A stretch of DNA of 64,000 nucleotides from Candidatus Thiodiazotropha endoloripes (GCF_001708965.1 NZ_LVJW01000006.1:1054001-1118000), one strand, 5' to 3'; positions 9,426 through 18,965 are shown, counted from the stretch's first letter. Translations and numbers: made by a program. The notes: generated from the sequence alone by a model not told the origin.

Positions 9426-10292
9426 ATGAAAAGATACTCAGGTTTCAAACTGCTCATCGTGGATGACCACGAACATAACCTGTTTACGCTTCGTACCCTG
9501 GTGCAGCGTTATATGGATGTGGAGATACTGGAAGCAACCTCCGGTCAGCAGGCACTCGATATAGCCATCAAGGATCCAGCGATCGATCTCATCATACTTG
9601 ATGTACAGATGCCTGAGATGGACGGCTTTCAAACCGCATCGATGCTGAAAATCCGCCAAAAGACCAAGCATATTCCCATCATATTTCTTACCGCTGCGTT
9701 CAAAACAGAAGAGTTTCAGCAGAAAGGCTATGAAGTCGGCGGTGTCGACTATCTGCTCAAACCGATCGATGACAATCAGCTGCTGAACAAGATCAGTACC
9801 TACTTCCGTCTGATCGAAAAAGAGCGGGAGCTGAACAAGATTCTCGAACAGAAAGTCGCTGAACGAACTGAGGAACTCGCCTCTGCCAAACAGCACCTGG
9901 AGAACATCATCACCCACATGGGTGAAGCCCTGCTGGTACTCAATCCGCAGGGTGAGATCGAATCAGCCAATCCGGCCGCCTGCAGGATGCTCGATTACAA
10001 TGAGGCTGATCTATTGCAACTCTCGATTGGCGACGTCTTCGAAGAGGAGGAAGAGGAGCAGGCCGGGGCTTTTTTCGGCACCTGGCTTGAAGCCCTGATC
10101 CGCACCGGTGCATTGAGCCGCATCGAGGCCAGATTTATCGCCAAGGACGGACGACGCGTACCGATTCTGTTTTCCCGCACGGCGGTCAAAAACAGCAACG
10201 ACGAAATCCAGCATATAATATGTATTGCCAAAGACATGACCGGTTATGTGCGTGAAATTGATATAACCAGTTCCGCTTCCCAAGGAGTGTAA
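9426..10292 (+). CDS. Response regulator with PAS domain
   Basis: A cytoplasmic receiver domain (KLLIVDDHEHN; phospho-acceptor Asp59 in LDVQMPEMDG; KPID) is followed by a coiled coil LEQKVAERTEEL and a PAS domain (about 160-280) but no DNA-binding or enzyme domain. The ATG at 9426 is preferred to an in-frame TTG at 9414, though neither has a strong ribosome site. It probably acts as a single-domain relay partner of the upstream hybrid kinase. It ends two bases before the next start, which implies coupling to the ArsR-type gene. Confidence 0.88.
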   Translation: MKRYSGFKLLIVDDHEHNLFTLRTLVQRYMDVEILEATSGQQALDIAIKDPAIDLIILDVQMPEMDGFQTASMLKIRQKTKHIPIIFLTAAFKTEEFQQKGYEVGGVDYLLKPIDDNQLLNKISTYFRLIEKERELNKILEQKVAERTEELASAKQHLENIITHMGEALLVLNPQGEIESANPAACRMLDYNEADLLQLSIGDVFEEEEEEQAGAFFGTWLEALIRTGALSRIEARFIAKDGRRVPILFSRTAVKNSNDEIQHIICIAKDMTGYVREIDITSSASQGV

Positions 10293-10294
10293 AA

Positions 10295-10630
10295 ATGAAC
10301 GAGCCGCTTGATCCTCGCCCTTCCGAACAGGAAGACACTTCGCTGACAGCTAATGCGCTCAAGGCCATGGCACATCCATTAAGATGGAAAATACTCTGTT
10401 CACTCGGGGAAAACGAACTCTCTGTCGGGGAGATTGTGGAACGCACCGGCACCTCGCAGAGCAATATATCCCAACACCTGGAACAGTTGCGCAACAAGAA
10501 TATCGTCGTCTCCCGCAAAGAGGCGAACCGGATCTACTACCGGATCCGCAACCACCAGTTGCTCGAACTGATCGGCATCATGCGTAATGTGCTGTGTCCG
10601 GCAAATCTTGATGACCGCTACCCAAGATAG
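10295..10630 (+). CDS. ArsR-family winged-helix regulator
   Basis: A 111-residue transcription factor with AMAHPLRWKILCSLGENELSV, a recognition helix TSQSNISQHLEQLR and a wing RKEANRIYYRI. The alpha-3 metal motif of ArsR/SmtB (CxC) is absent, so it is not an obvious metal sensor. An AAGGAG lies just before the ATG, inside the end of the preceding gene. Its place immediately after a kinase/receiver pair suggests joint control, which is inference. Confidence 0.88.
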   Translation: MNEPLDPRPSEQEDTSLTANALKAMAHPLRWKILCSLGENELSVGEIVERTGTSQSNISQHLEQLRNKNIVVSRKEANRIYYRIRNHQLLELIGIMRNVLCPANLDDRYPR

Positions 10631-10644
10631 CAAACGGGTCTGAA

Positions 10645-10848
10645 ATGGATGAGCACATTGTAGAACTGGAGAGTCGAATTGCCTTTCAGGACGAGGCAAT
10701 CCACTCCCTGAGTGAAACCCTAGCCCAGCAGCAGGAAAAAATTGACGGCTTAACAGTGGCGCTTGAAGCGCTGAAAGAGAAGCTGAAAGCACTGGAGCCA
10801 TCACCGCTACAATCTTCAGAAGCCGAGCCACCGCCGCCGCACTATTGA
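10645..10848 (+). CDS. slyX: SlyX family protein
   Basis: A 67-residue soluble coiled-coil protein with the SlyX pattern: ELESRIAFQDEAIHSLSETLAQQQ, then a second heptad stretch and the Pro-rich end PPPPHY. The molecular role of SlyX is not established. It starts 14 bases after the ArsR-type gene. Confidence 0.88.
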   Translation: MDEHIVELESRIAFQDEAIHSLSETLAQQQEKIDGLTVALEALKEKLKALEPSPLQSSEAEPPPPHY

Positions 10849-11037
10849 TTCCCAACCATCAAGCGAAAAGATCCATCGACAGGCTACAGGACAAAGCCCG
10901 TATATCCATCTCAGACCCCACTCCTCGAGTTGTAGAGGCAGATTTCCAAGCGAGCCAATAACCTTTGCAAAAACCTCGGATCTCGGTCTATGAAATAGAC
11001 TATATGATTAGACAACCGATCCAACCAGGGATAACAG

Positions 11038-11981
11038 ATGGCCGAGCATGGTCACTATTCGTTAATGATACATGGCGGCGCGGGAACACTGGAGTGTCTC
11101 AAAGAGCCTAGAACCGCAAGCCGGTATCGTCAGAGTATCCGCCGTATTCTGGAGCATGGCCGGGACCTGCTTGAATTGGGTGGGTCCGCCCTGCAAACCG
11201 TCGAGAGCTGTGCATCGCTACCGGAAGATGACCCACTCTTCGATGCCGGCTGTGGATCGGTACTGAATGAACACGGCAAGGCCGAGATGGATGCTGCGAT
11301 CATGGATGGCCGGGACCTCTCTGCCGGCGCAGTAGCTGCCGTGCAGAATATCGCCAACCCGATTCAACTCGCCCGCCATGTGATGTCGAAAAGTGAACAT
11401 GTCATGCTGATTGCAGAGGGTGATCTGCGTTTTGCAGACCAATGCGGCATCGAACAGACCCCAGACAGCTATTTCTACACAGCGGAGCGGGTGGCACAGC
11501 TGGAACAGGCGCGACTGAAAGACAAAGTCGTGCTCGATCACGATGATGCGGAGACAGAAAACGCAGCGCAGAAACTTGGCACCATTGAAACCGTTGCCAG
11601 GGATCTCGCTGGAAATCTGGCAGCCGCCACTTCACCGACGGTATGGTCAATAAATCCATGGGACGGGTTGGAGATTCACCGATCGTCGGCACGGGTGCCT
11701 ATGCGGACAATGAAACCTGTGCGGTTTCTGCAACCGGTTATGGCGAAGGTTTCATGCGCACCCTGATTGGTAAAACAATCTCGGATTTGATACTGATGAA
11801 AAAGATGGATGGCGCGCAGGCCACAGCAGCCGGCATCGACTCTTTCACACCTAAGGCCCAGGGCAGAGGTGGCGTGATCGTGGTCGATAAATACGGCCAA
11901 TGCAATCGTGGCCTGACGACTAAAAAGATGATCCATGGCTGGATCGAAAAGTGCGGTGAATCGATGGTTTGGTTTGATTAA
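11038..11981 (+). pseudogene. iaaA: Isoaspartyl peptidase/L-asparaginase (Ntn hydrolase) with a frameshift
   Basis: This is a plant-type asparaginase/isoaspartyl peptidase, an enzyme that self-cleaves before a nucleophilic Thr. The first frame (11038 on) has MIHGGAGTL, DDPLFDAGCGSVLNEHG and AEMDAAIMDG, and the cleavage site KLGT followed by GNLAAATS. The family then expects TGG-MxNK, but that continuation (DGMVNKSMGRVGDSPIVG, GAYADN) is found in another frame from about 11640 to 11981. One base appears to be missing between about 11632 and 11643. The original frame runs on out of frame to 11766. Either the gene is broken, just after the start of the beta subunit, or this is a sequence error. 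Confidence 0.85.
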
Positions 11982-12152
11982 CCCTGATAATTTTTAGTCG
12001 CTAAATGACTATTGTATGTGATCAATCCCGCATTATTGTTATGGTTATGCGAATTAACCGGCAACTCTTGATCAAAATCAAATCCTAAACGCTCAAGCCC
12101 CATTACATCTATCCACCTAATCCAGAGATTAATCCCGATTCGAGGTGGATCC

Positions 12153-13316
12153 ATGACAAGAATGGAAAGCTTGGGCGCACTATGTCTGACTGTAGCGATC
12201 ACGGCCTGTGGTGGTGGCGGAGGTGGAGACAGCAGCGACACGGACAGCAATACCAACCAGAACAGTCAGGTCACCATGGAGGCGCTGGGCAGAAAGCTCT
12301 TCTTTGATACCAACCTCTCAAGCGGTAGCAACCAGGCCTGTGCCAGTTGTCATGATCCGGATAGTGGCTTTGCCGACCCGAGGGTGACCGTTGACGCTCC
12401 TGTCTCTGAAGGCTCCGTGGGTGGGACCTTTGGAGATCGCAATGCGCCAACGGCTGCCTATGCCGCCTTTACGCCCTCATTCACTACCGTTGCGGCGGCA
12501 GCGCAGACTCAGGAAACCGATTCAAAATATGAGGGAGGGCAATTTCTCGACGGCCGGGCTCTCGACCTGGTAACCCAGGCCAAAGGACCATTCCTGAATC
12601 CCCTGGAAATGAATAACGCTTCTGCTGAAGAAGTGGTCGGCAAGGTACAGAATTCCGACTATGCCCATGAGTTCACCGCACTCTTCGGTGAAGACGCCTT
12701 CAGCGATACGGATACGGCCTATCACAACATCGCCACGGCAATAGCGGCTTTTGAGTCATCCGACGAGGTCAATCCCTTCAGTTCAAAATTCGATGCCTAT
12801 CTGAATGGGGACTACACCTTCACGACGTCGGAACAGCGTGGCTTTGATCTGTTCCAGGATGCCACGAAAGCCAAATGCGCCAACTGCCACCCCCTCGGCA
12901 CAACCTCCGAGGAGTCCCTGTTCACCAATTTCCGCTACTACAACATCGGCACACCGAGTAATCCACAAAATCCCGCCAACATTCTAGACAGCAGTTTTGT
13001 CGATCAAGGCTTGGGCGCCAGCAGCGCCATCGAGCGCGGTGATGAGGCGGCCGAACGGGGTAAATTCAGAGTCCCGACACTGCGCAATGTCGAGTTAACC
13101 GCCCCCTATATGCACAATGGGGTCTATGAGACACTGGAAGAGGTAGTCCTGCACTACGATATTCAAGTGGCCAATCTGTTCATCACCCCGGAAGTGAATG
13201 ATCCGAATATCGCTGCAGAGATGAATGCAGGGACCTTCGAAGGCTTGAATCTCAGCGATCAGGAGCGAGCGGATCTGGTCAATTTCATGCTCACCCTGAC
13301 GGATGGCTATTTTTAA
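12153..13316 (+). CDS. Di-haem cytochrome c peroxidase (CcpA/MauG family), lipoprotein
   Basis: A 387-residue exported protein. The N-terminus has a lipobox-like ITAC at Cys19, followed by a Gly run and an Asn/Asp/Ser linker, so it is probably membrane-anchored in the periplasm. Two haem-binding motifs are present: CASCH (63-67) and CANCH (242-246). The C-terminal FRVPTLRNVELTAPYMHNG is the classic end of the family. It would reduce hydrogen peroxide with electrons from a small cytochrome, or oxidise another substrate as in MauG. It stands alone and is convergent with the DUF454 gene. Confidence 0.9.
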   Translation: MTRMESLGALCLTVAITACGGGGGGDSSDTDSNTNQNSQVTMEALGRKLFFDTNLSSGSNQACASCHDPDSGFADPRVTVDAPVSEGSVGGTFGDRNAPTAAYAAFTPSFTTVAAAAQTQETDSKYEGGQFLDGRALDLVTQAKGPFLNPLEMNNASAEEVVGKVQNSDYAHEFTALFGEDAFSDTDTAYHNIATAIAAFESSDEVNPFSSKFDAYLNGDYTFTTSEQRGFDLFQDATKAKCANCHPLGTTSEESLFTNFRYYNIGTPSNPQNPANILDSSFVDQGLGASSAIERGDEAAERGKFRVPTLRNVELTAPYMHNGVYETLEEVVLHYDIQVANLFITPEVNDPNIAAEMNAGTFEGLNLSDQERADLVNFMLTLTDGYF

Positions 13317-13338
13317 CCTGAATCCGTGGGTTCAGGTT
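13315..13338. terminator. Bidirectional terminator between convergent genes
   Basis: Stem AACCTGAA (13315-13322) / TTCAGGTT (13331-13338) with an 8-base loop. It overlaps the end of the plus-strand peroxidase and abuts the end of the minus-strand gene. On the minus strand it is followed by AAAAAT rather than a T-run, so strength is uncertain. Confidence 0.5.
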
Positions 13339-13763
13339 TAACCTTGACGGGAAAGGGTCGGCTCCGGGCGCTGCCAGAGCCAGATTGCAACCAGGGTCAG
13401 AAGCAGCAGCACCGCCAGTGAGAGCTGCCAACCCGGACCGCCGACCAACTGAAAGATGGCAAAACCGAGGCTCATGCCCAGCACCGCCATCCATTTGCCC
13501 ATGCGGGAGATCTCTCCATAAGTGATAAAAAGATAGACCGGCTGACCAAACCGGGGATGCGCCAGAATGCGCTTCGTCAGATGAGGCGCACTTCGGGACC
13601 AGCACCAGACTGCACCTATCCAGAATATAGTGGTAGGTAACAGGGGAAGTACAATACCGACAGCGCCAAGTATGAACAGGCCCCAGCCGGCTATCTGCAT
13701 CCAGGCTCTCGACACTGGATGCATAGCCTTCTTGCTGTTTTCAGCCTGTTTGACTTCACTCAT
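13338..13763 (-). CDS. YbaN/DUF454 family membrane protein
   Basis: A 141-residue inner-membrane protein of the DUF454 (YbaN) family, function unknown. Visible are the family signature LGAVGIVLPLLPTTIFWI, then WCWSRSAPHLTKRILAHPRFG, and two further hydrophobic helices near the C-terminus. The ATG at 13763 (MSEVKQAEN) is preferred over an upstream TTG at 13808. Confidence 0.85.
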   Translation of the reverse strand: MSEVKQAENSKKAMHPVSRAWMQIAGWGLFILGAVGIVLPLLPTTIFWIGAVWCWSRSAPHLTKRILAHPRFGQPVYLFITYGEISRMGKWMAVLGMSLGFAIFQLVGGPGWQLSLAVLLLLTLVAIWLWQRPEPTLSRQG

Positions 13764-14465
13764 AGACTCATCCAAAAACAAATCCTCAAATAGATCATGG
13801 GTTGCCAAGCGGCAATCTAAGATTCACTCTATAGACCATGGCATGCAGTCGTTAGTTTGCCGCAACGTTCTACTCTATCTAGCATAGCCATTGGTTGCTC
13901 ATTGATACAATCAACAGCCCCAATTAGCACGATAGCTTCCATCAATAGCTTTCCATAAAACCCCACCAAACCGAGTGACTTATTAGGGCAAATCCCGGGC
14001 AACCCATGAATGATTCGATTTGAGATTTCCATCAAACAGTCATTATGCTGTTACTTTTATAGCGGTTGTTGGAAAACACATTGCGTATGGCAATGAGATA
14101 GTTATGGAGGATTAATTGAACAAGCTATAATTAAGCTAAAAAACAAGCCTCGCGCATGGGAATAATGATGCTGGTTCGATTCTTCCTGGATAGAGTGCCA
14201 AACGGCTTCTCTCGAGTTCCATCTCTGCTCAATGGACTGACCCTCACTCCTCCGATCTTCCGGCTACTGCCCGCTCACGGCAATTCACCAGTGGATGCCT
14301 ACACCCTGATCCCGATTGCAGAGACGGCATCGAGTTATTGGCCGGGCGTGAATCACAATCCTGGTTTTCAGCATCGGGATCAGCAAACCACCATCGAATT
14401 TGCGGATCAGAGTTTCAAAATCACGCCAGACATGGTGCCACCAGCCACAAATAAGGAGCGGGTTG
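13764..14465. other. Long intergenic gap, nothing recognised
   Basis: About 700 bases between the DUF454 gene and the PhnD-like gene. It must hold promoters for both directions. An ORF at 14156-14473 overlaps the next start region and has no family-like sequence, so I leave it out. Confidence 0.5.
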
Positions 14466-15350
14466 TTGATTAACCTGCTACTTCTTATTTTACTGACCTG
14501 CTTACTGACCGCATCGCCCGACTTAAGTGCGACCGAGAAGCCTTCGCCAATAAAGCTTGGCGGCACTATTGGTGCGCTGAACGATCGCTCAATAACCGAT
14601 GCGGAGATTGCATTCCAGGTAATCTTCAACGAGCTGCTTGCTGAAGCAAATGAAAGCTTCTCACTGAAAATCTATAAGGATCAAAATCTACTGTTCGACA
14701 GATTCAGACGAGGAGAGTTACAAGGAATTCTCACCGGCTCTCTACACTTCATCGAGTTGGATTCGTTGATACACGATAGTGCACGATATTCAGTTCAGTT
14801 TGGTGACAAGCTCAAACAAAACTACCTGCTATTGGTACGCCATGACGACAACCTTACCAGTCTCAGACAACTGAAAGAGAAAACCCTCAGTATGGGTGCA
14901 AGCCACCAGGTAGGAAAGCTGTTTCTTGATGTGGAACTGTTGCAGCAACAACTTCCGCTAAGCGATCAATTTTTCAAAGAGATCCATATCGTCAAGGGTG
15001 ACAACACATCAATTATCGATCTCTACTTTGGCAAGGTGGATGCTGCGGTTGTGCCGAAGTTTACCTTTGAAACCAGTCAGACACTGAATCCTCAGATCAA
15101 GAACAAAATTGAAGTACTGGCCTCTTCAGAACCCATGATTCACCAGGCTGTAGGTTTGCGGCACGATTTTCCACAACATCGAATTGATAATTTTGAACCC
15201 CACATTCTGACAGATCAACCAAGCAAAAGACTGATCAATGTATTCGAGACTTTTGGAATCGAACGCATACACAGGGTTACGGAAGAGAGTTTCAAGGAGG
15301 TTAAATCACTACAAAATCGTTATAACAAACTAAACGGGCTTTCCCAGTGA
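14466..15350 (+). CDS. PhnD-like periplasmic substrate-binding protein
   Basis: A 294-residue exported binding protein of the phosphate/phosphonate-binding (PhnD/TransIC, type-2 periplasmic) fold. A signal peptide (LINLLLLILLTCLLTASPDLSA) starts at TTG 14466, which has AAGGAG 7 bases upstream. Family features include the early IGALNDRSITDAE, GELQGILTGSLHF, and a late DAAVVPKFTFE region. No ABC permease is adjacent. The next gene, a membrane cyclic-di-GMP enzyme, overlaps by 4 bases (GTGA), so this protein probably serves as a sensory ligand-binding partner rather than a transporter part (inference). Confidence 0.75.
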   Translation: MINLLLLILLTCLLTASPDLSATEKPSPIKLGGTIGALNDRSITDAEIAFQVIFNELLAEANESFSLKIYKDQNLLFDRFRRGELQGILTGSLHFIELDSLIHDSARYSVQFGDKLKQNYLLLVRHDDNLTSLRQLKEKTLSMGASHQVGKLFLDVELLQQQLPLSDQFFKEIHIVKGDNTSIIDLYFGKVDAAVVPKFTFETSQTLNPQIKNKIEVLASSEPMIHQAVGLRHDFPQHRIDNFEPHILTDQPSKRLINVFETFGIERIHRVTEESFKEVKSLQNRYNKLNGLSQ

Positions 15351-17800
15351 AAATCAGAAATACGATTTTCAGGCATCTCTACATACGTATGGCGATCATT
15401 CTTTTGTGTATCAGTCTGGCATTCTCCTTTGCTCTGATACCCATCTACAATGATAAACTTTCACGTATGCTCGCTGCACAGGGCAGCACATTTACCAACA
15501 CAACCATTGCCGCTTGCGGCGAAGCACTCTACACAGCGGACTACAGCTTTGTTATCAACTACACGAAAAAGGTCTTGAAAGAGACCCCTGAAGTCACTTT
15601 TGTCAACTTCATATCAAGTGACGGCATGAGGCTCAATATCAGCCAGTCAGGTTGGAGGGTTGAGACAGTTGAAAAAGACCAAATCCAAGTAAAACTGCCA
15701 AGCGAGCAACGATATAGCCTAAAACACTATACCGAAATACCTGAAACCGTGATCACGGATGCCTTTTTATTCAACAAACCTTTAGTGATTTCAGGACTCT
15801 TGTGGGGAGATATCGAAATCGGCATTTCCGACAGCGAATATAATTCACTGATGCTGAGCTATTTTCGCAATGTCATTCTATATAGTTTTGTACTACTGGC
15901 CATATCACTTCTAATCCTACATGGCGTTTCAATCAAACTCTCATCCCAACTGTCAAAATTACGCCAGACTGCGAGCTTACTCTCCAATGGCGATCTATCC
16001 GCACGCGCCCCCACTGAAGCGATTGGTGAAATAAGCCTGCTTGCAACCACCCTGAACAACATGGCGCTGAACCTGGAGACAAAAACCAATCGTGTCGAAC
16101 AATTGGCAAGACTGGTTGAAGATACCGATGACGCCATTGCTATATTTGACAAGTCACACCAAATTTCTTTTATCAATAACGCCTTTGCCAAAATTACTGG
16201 ACAGAATATCGACACCTATCAAGGTATGACACTGCAGGAACTGTTTCACAACCTTGGTATCGACAAACGCAAACAACATGAAATCTCTTTAGGGTTTGAA
16301 CATGTCAAGCAACTCAACTGGTCTACCGACATCACCATCTCTAAGTTCAGTAATCCACCAATTCATCTGACATTACGCATTGAAAGGTTCGATAGTGCAA
16401 ACCCTGAGGAGAGCAGTTTTTTTGTAGTCTTGAGCGACATCACTCAACGCAAACAGCTCGAGCAGGAACTTGAAACCCTTGCTTATATCGATAAACTGAC
16501 AAAACTGCCGAACAGACGCTATTTCATGGATGCACTGACAGCCAATGTCAAGGATGCAACCCTTTCCGATACTTCACTCGCGGTATTCTTTCTCGATCTC
16601 GATAATTTCAAACTGATCAATGATTCACTCGGCCATGAGGTGGGAGATCACGTACTCAATGAAGCCGCCTGGAAACTGCAGGATTCACTTCGATCCGATG
16701 ATATAGTTTGCAGGCTTGGTGGCGACGAGTTCACGGTCATCCTCAAGAATGTAACCGAAACAGAAAAGCTTGCAACCATTGCAGACTCCATCCTCGCCAG
16801 CTTCTCGACTCCCATACTCTGCAACAAAAGAGAATTGCGAATCACCACAAGTATCGGCATAGTGCAGTTTCCGCAGCATGGCAATGATGAGAAAGAGTTG
16901 ATTAAAAACGCCGATACGGCGATGTATGCTGCAAAACATAGCGGTAAAAACAGCTACCGCTTTTTCACTTCCGATATGCATCGGGACATGAAGGACTACC
17001 TTGAACTTGAAAGCGCACTACGAAGCGCCATCATTGACTCCAATCTGGAGATTGTCTATCAGCCGTTCATCGATATTGAAACCAACCGCATCACCAATTG
17101 CGAAGCTTTACTTCGCTGGAATCACCCACAACGCGGTCCGATTCCACCTGGACGCTTCATCCCCATTGCCGAGCAATCCGGCTTAATCTCTGAAGTTGGC
17201 AACTGGGTATTTACCGAAGTCTGTCGTCAAATAAAATCTTGGAACAACAGCATCAACGTATCGATTAATGTCTCTGGCAATGAACTTGCCGACAAAACGT
17301 TCATCAACCGACTTGAGAACACGCTTATCGAATACGATATAGACCCCTACCGCATACAACTGGAATTCACCGAGCACGTTCTGGTCAGTAAAGATGGCAG
17401 CAATCTACCAATTCTGAATGCACTCAAACGCGCTGGTTTCGAGATTGCGATCGACGACTTTGGAACCGGATTCTCTTCACTCAGCTATATTAGTGAACTT
17501 CCCATCGACACCATCAAGATCGATAAATCATTCATCAATAAACTACCTAATGACCGCAGAACCATAGCAGTCGTCAACTCAATCATCTCCCTCGCCAAAA
17601 ACCTGGACATCAAAACCGTCGGTGAAGGTGTGGAGAAGAAGGAGCAGGTCGATTGGCTACAAGCAAACGGATGCAACACCATTCAGGGCTACTACTATCA
17701 TCGCCCCATGTCTGCTCAGGACCTACAAACACTGATAAAGCCTGACAACCTAAGGCACATCCCAACCATAAGCAATCAATACAGCAAACCAGGCAAATAA
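15347..17800 (+). CDS. Membrane HAMP-PAS-GGDEF-EAL cyclic-di-GMP enzyme
   Basis: An 817-residue inner-membrane protein, GTG start overlapping the upstream stop. Order: TM (about 13-35), periplasmic region, TM (about 176-200), HAMP (about 200-245, LSNGDLSARAP), PAS (about 253-370), GGDEF (motif GGDEF at 458-462; inhibitory RSDD upstream) and EAL (CEALLRW at about 585, VSINVSGNEL, DDFGTGFSSL, IKIDKSFI, GEGVE). Both catalytic signatures are intact, so it could be bifunctional or mainly a phosphodiesterase. Translational coupling to the PhnD-like protein suggests that the ligand state of that protein sets enzyme activity (inference). Confidence 0.92.
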   Translation: MKIRNTIFRHLYIRMAIILLCISLAFSFALIPIYNDKLSRMLAAQGSTFTNTTIAACGEALYTADYSFVINYTKKVLKETPEVTFVNFISSDGMRLNISQSGWRVETVEKDQIQVKLPSEQRYSLKHYTEIPETVITDAFLFNKPLVISGLLWGDIEIGISDSEYNSLMLSYFRNVILYSFVLLAISLLILHGVSIKLSSQLSKLRQTASLLSNGDLSARAPTEAIGEISLLATTLNNMALNLETKTNRVEQLARLVEDTDDAIAIFDKSHQISFINNAFAKITGQNIDTYQGMTLQELFHNLGIDKRKQHEISLGFEHVKQLNWSTDITISKFSNPPIHLTLRIERFDSANPEESSFFVVLSDITQRKQLEQELETLAYIDKLTKLPNRRYFMDALTANVKDATLSDTSLAVFFLDLDNFKLINDSLGHEVGDHVLNEAAWKLQDSLRSDDIVCRLGGDEFTVILKNVTETEKLATIADSILASFSTPILCNKRELRITTSIGIVQFPQHGNDEKELIKNADTAMYAAKHSGKNSYRFFTSDMHRDMKDYLELESALRSAIIDSNLEIVYQPFIDIETNRITNCEALLRWNHPQRGPIPPGRFIPIAEQSGLISEVGNWVFTEVCRQIKSWNNSINVSINVSGNELADKTFINRLENTLIEYDIDPYRIQLEFTEHVLVSKDGSNLPILNALKRAGFEIAIDDFGTGFSSLSYISELPIDTIKIDKSFINKLPNDRRTIAVVNSIISLAKNLDIKTVGEGVEKKEQVDWLQANGCNTIQGYYYHRPMSAQDLQTLIKPDNLRHIPTISNQYSKPGK

Positions 17801-17803
17801 AAA

Positions 17804-17825
17804 CCGGCCTGAAAATCAAGGCCGG
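17804..17825. terminator. Hairpin after the PhnD/GGDEF-EAL pair
   Basis: Perfect 7-bp stem CCGGCCT (17804-17810) / AGGCCGG (17819-17825), four bases after the stop of the EAL gene. There is no clear T-run on the plus strand. It is likely an operon end, shared with the convergent minus-strand gene. Confidence 0.55.
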
Positions 17826-17905
17826 CATAACTCAGTTCAACTGAAACATTGCGCTCTCAGAAAGAACCATTATCACTCCATTGGCAATGTATCAACCGTC
17901 ATCTT

Positions 17906-18379
17906 TTATACGTTAACTCTACGACTGTATGAGACAAAGCCGATCAGAGCAGCTGCAAACAGCCAGCCAGCAGCCGGAAGCGGTACAGCACTCATGGTTA
18001 AATCGTAGTCGGACCCTATCTTGGGATCGAGTGCATTCAATGCAAATCCGGACAGGGTAAAAATATAATCCCCTGCACTCAATATGAAGGTCTCCGAAAA
18101 CATATTTCCTAAATGAAACTGCTCATTGGTTGTCAGATTGGTTAACAGCAGATCATCCTGAAACATACCTTCATGGGTTCCTGAAATATTCAACTCCAAT
18201 GAAGGCACGTCGATTGTCAGACTATAAGAGTCGAGAAAATTACCAATAGGTTGAGGTGTGGCGTAGCTATCACCTTGAGCGGCAAAAACACCTGCATCAT
18301 AGGAGGCTGCCTGAATTCCAATTGAGGTGGTCATCAGAATCGCCATCAGTGCGATTGAGCGTAACATGAGCTTTTTCAT
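17906..18379 (-). CDS. VPLPA-CTERM sorting-domain exported protein
   Basis: A 157-residue exported protein with an N-terminal signal peptide (MKKLMLRSIALMAILMTT...QA) and a C-terminal sorting tail: VPLPAAGWLFAAALIGFV then basic SRRVNV. The VPLPA motif, one TM helix and an Arg-rich end mark the VPLPA-CTERM/PEP-CTERM class, which is recognised by exosortases and delivered to the surface or matrix. The middle is a beta-rich domain of unknown role. The ATG at 18379 has AAGGATG upstream. No exosortase is in the window, but an XrtA-type ATPase gene lies at 4985-6067. Confidence 0.82.
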   Translation of the reverse strand: MKKLMLRSIALMAILMTTSIGIQAASYDAGVFAAQGDSYATPQPIGNFLDSYSLTIDVPSLELNISGTHEGMFQDDLLLTNLTTNEQFHLGNMFSETFILSAGDYIFTLSGFALNALDPKIGSDYDLTMSAVPLPAAGWLFAAALIGFVSYSRRVNV

Positions 18380-18558
18380 AATTTCATCCTTAAAAAGCAT
18401 TAGTGATGTCCGATCACTCCTAACGAATCGGGTCCAACCATAGAAAAACTAACACCAAAACAGTGTTTATAACAAAACCTTATCCCGAAAAATTTAAACT
18501 GTTTACAAAAAGTTCACATATGAACAATGTATTTTTATTTTGAGTTCCGCTCTCCATC

Positions 18559-18597
18559 CTCTAGGGCCTGTTAACACTTATCCAATAGGCCCTAGAG
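18559..18597. repeat. 11-bp perfect inverted repeat
   Basis: CTCTAGGGCCT (18559-18569) and AGGCCCTAGAG (18587-18597) with a 17-base loop, in the gap between the VPLPA-CTERM gene and ycgL. It could be a terminator for the ycgL/glgP transcript (its minus-strand end is at 18688) or a small mobile-element remnant. Confidence 0.45.
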
Positions 18598-18687
18598 AGA
18601 GAAAGATATTGATCTTCGATCAGGCTTCTAGGTTAGCGCTATATCACCTATCCGGGAAGGCAGAAATGTAACTACCCCAGTGACGGA

Positions 18688-18951
18688 TCAATCACCACGA
18701 TACAGCTCAACATCCATTTTCGGTGGTAACTGAAGATGAAAACCCTGTGTCGACAAATTTTGCATGACCACAGCCACTTCCTCCCGGGCCAGTTTACGAG
18801 AGCTGTTGAGGGTCAGCTCCATAACTTTTTCCGGTCTGCCGAATCGTTTCAAAAGCGCATCAGGCACATTCGAAAAATCCCCTTCAACTGGAACATAGAG
18901 ATACATCTCATCTTTTTTGGAACTGCGGTAGATCCAGCAACTCATCTCCAT
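18688..18951 (-). CDS. YcgL domain protein
   Basis: An 87-residue soluble protein of the YcgL family (function unknown): SCWIYRSSKKDEMYLYV, then LLKRFGRPEKVMEL, and the C-terminal QGFHLQLPPKMD. The ATG at 18951 is preferred, with GGAG 8 bases upstream. A GTG at 18969 overlapping the glgP stop is an alternative. It follows glgP directly and is probably co-transcribed. Confidence 0.85.
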   Translation of the reverse strand: MEMSCWIYRSSKKDEMYLYVPVEGDFSNVPDALLKRFGRPEKVMELTLNSSRKLAREEVAVVMQNLSTQGFHLQLPPKMDVELYRGD

Positions 18952-18965
18952 CAGCTGTTCTCCAG

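Noticed and set aside
14156-14473. ORF of 105 codons before the PhnD-like gene
   Set aside because: It overlaps the ribosome site and start of the real gene and has no support.
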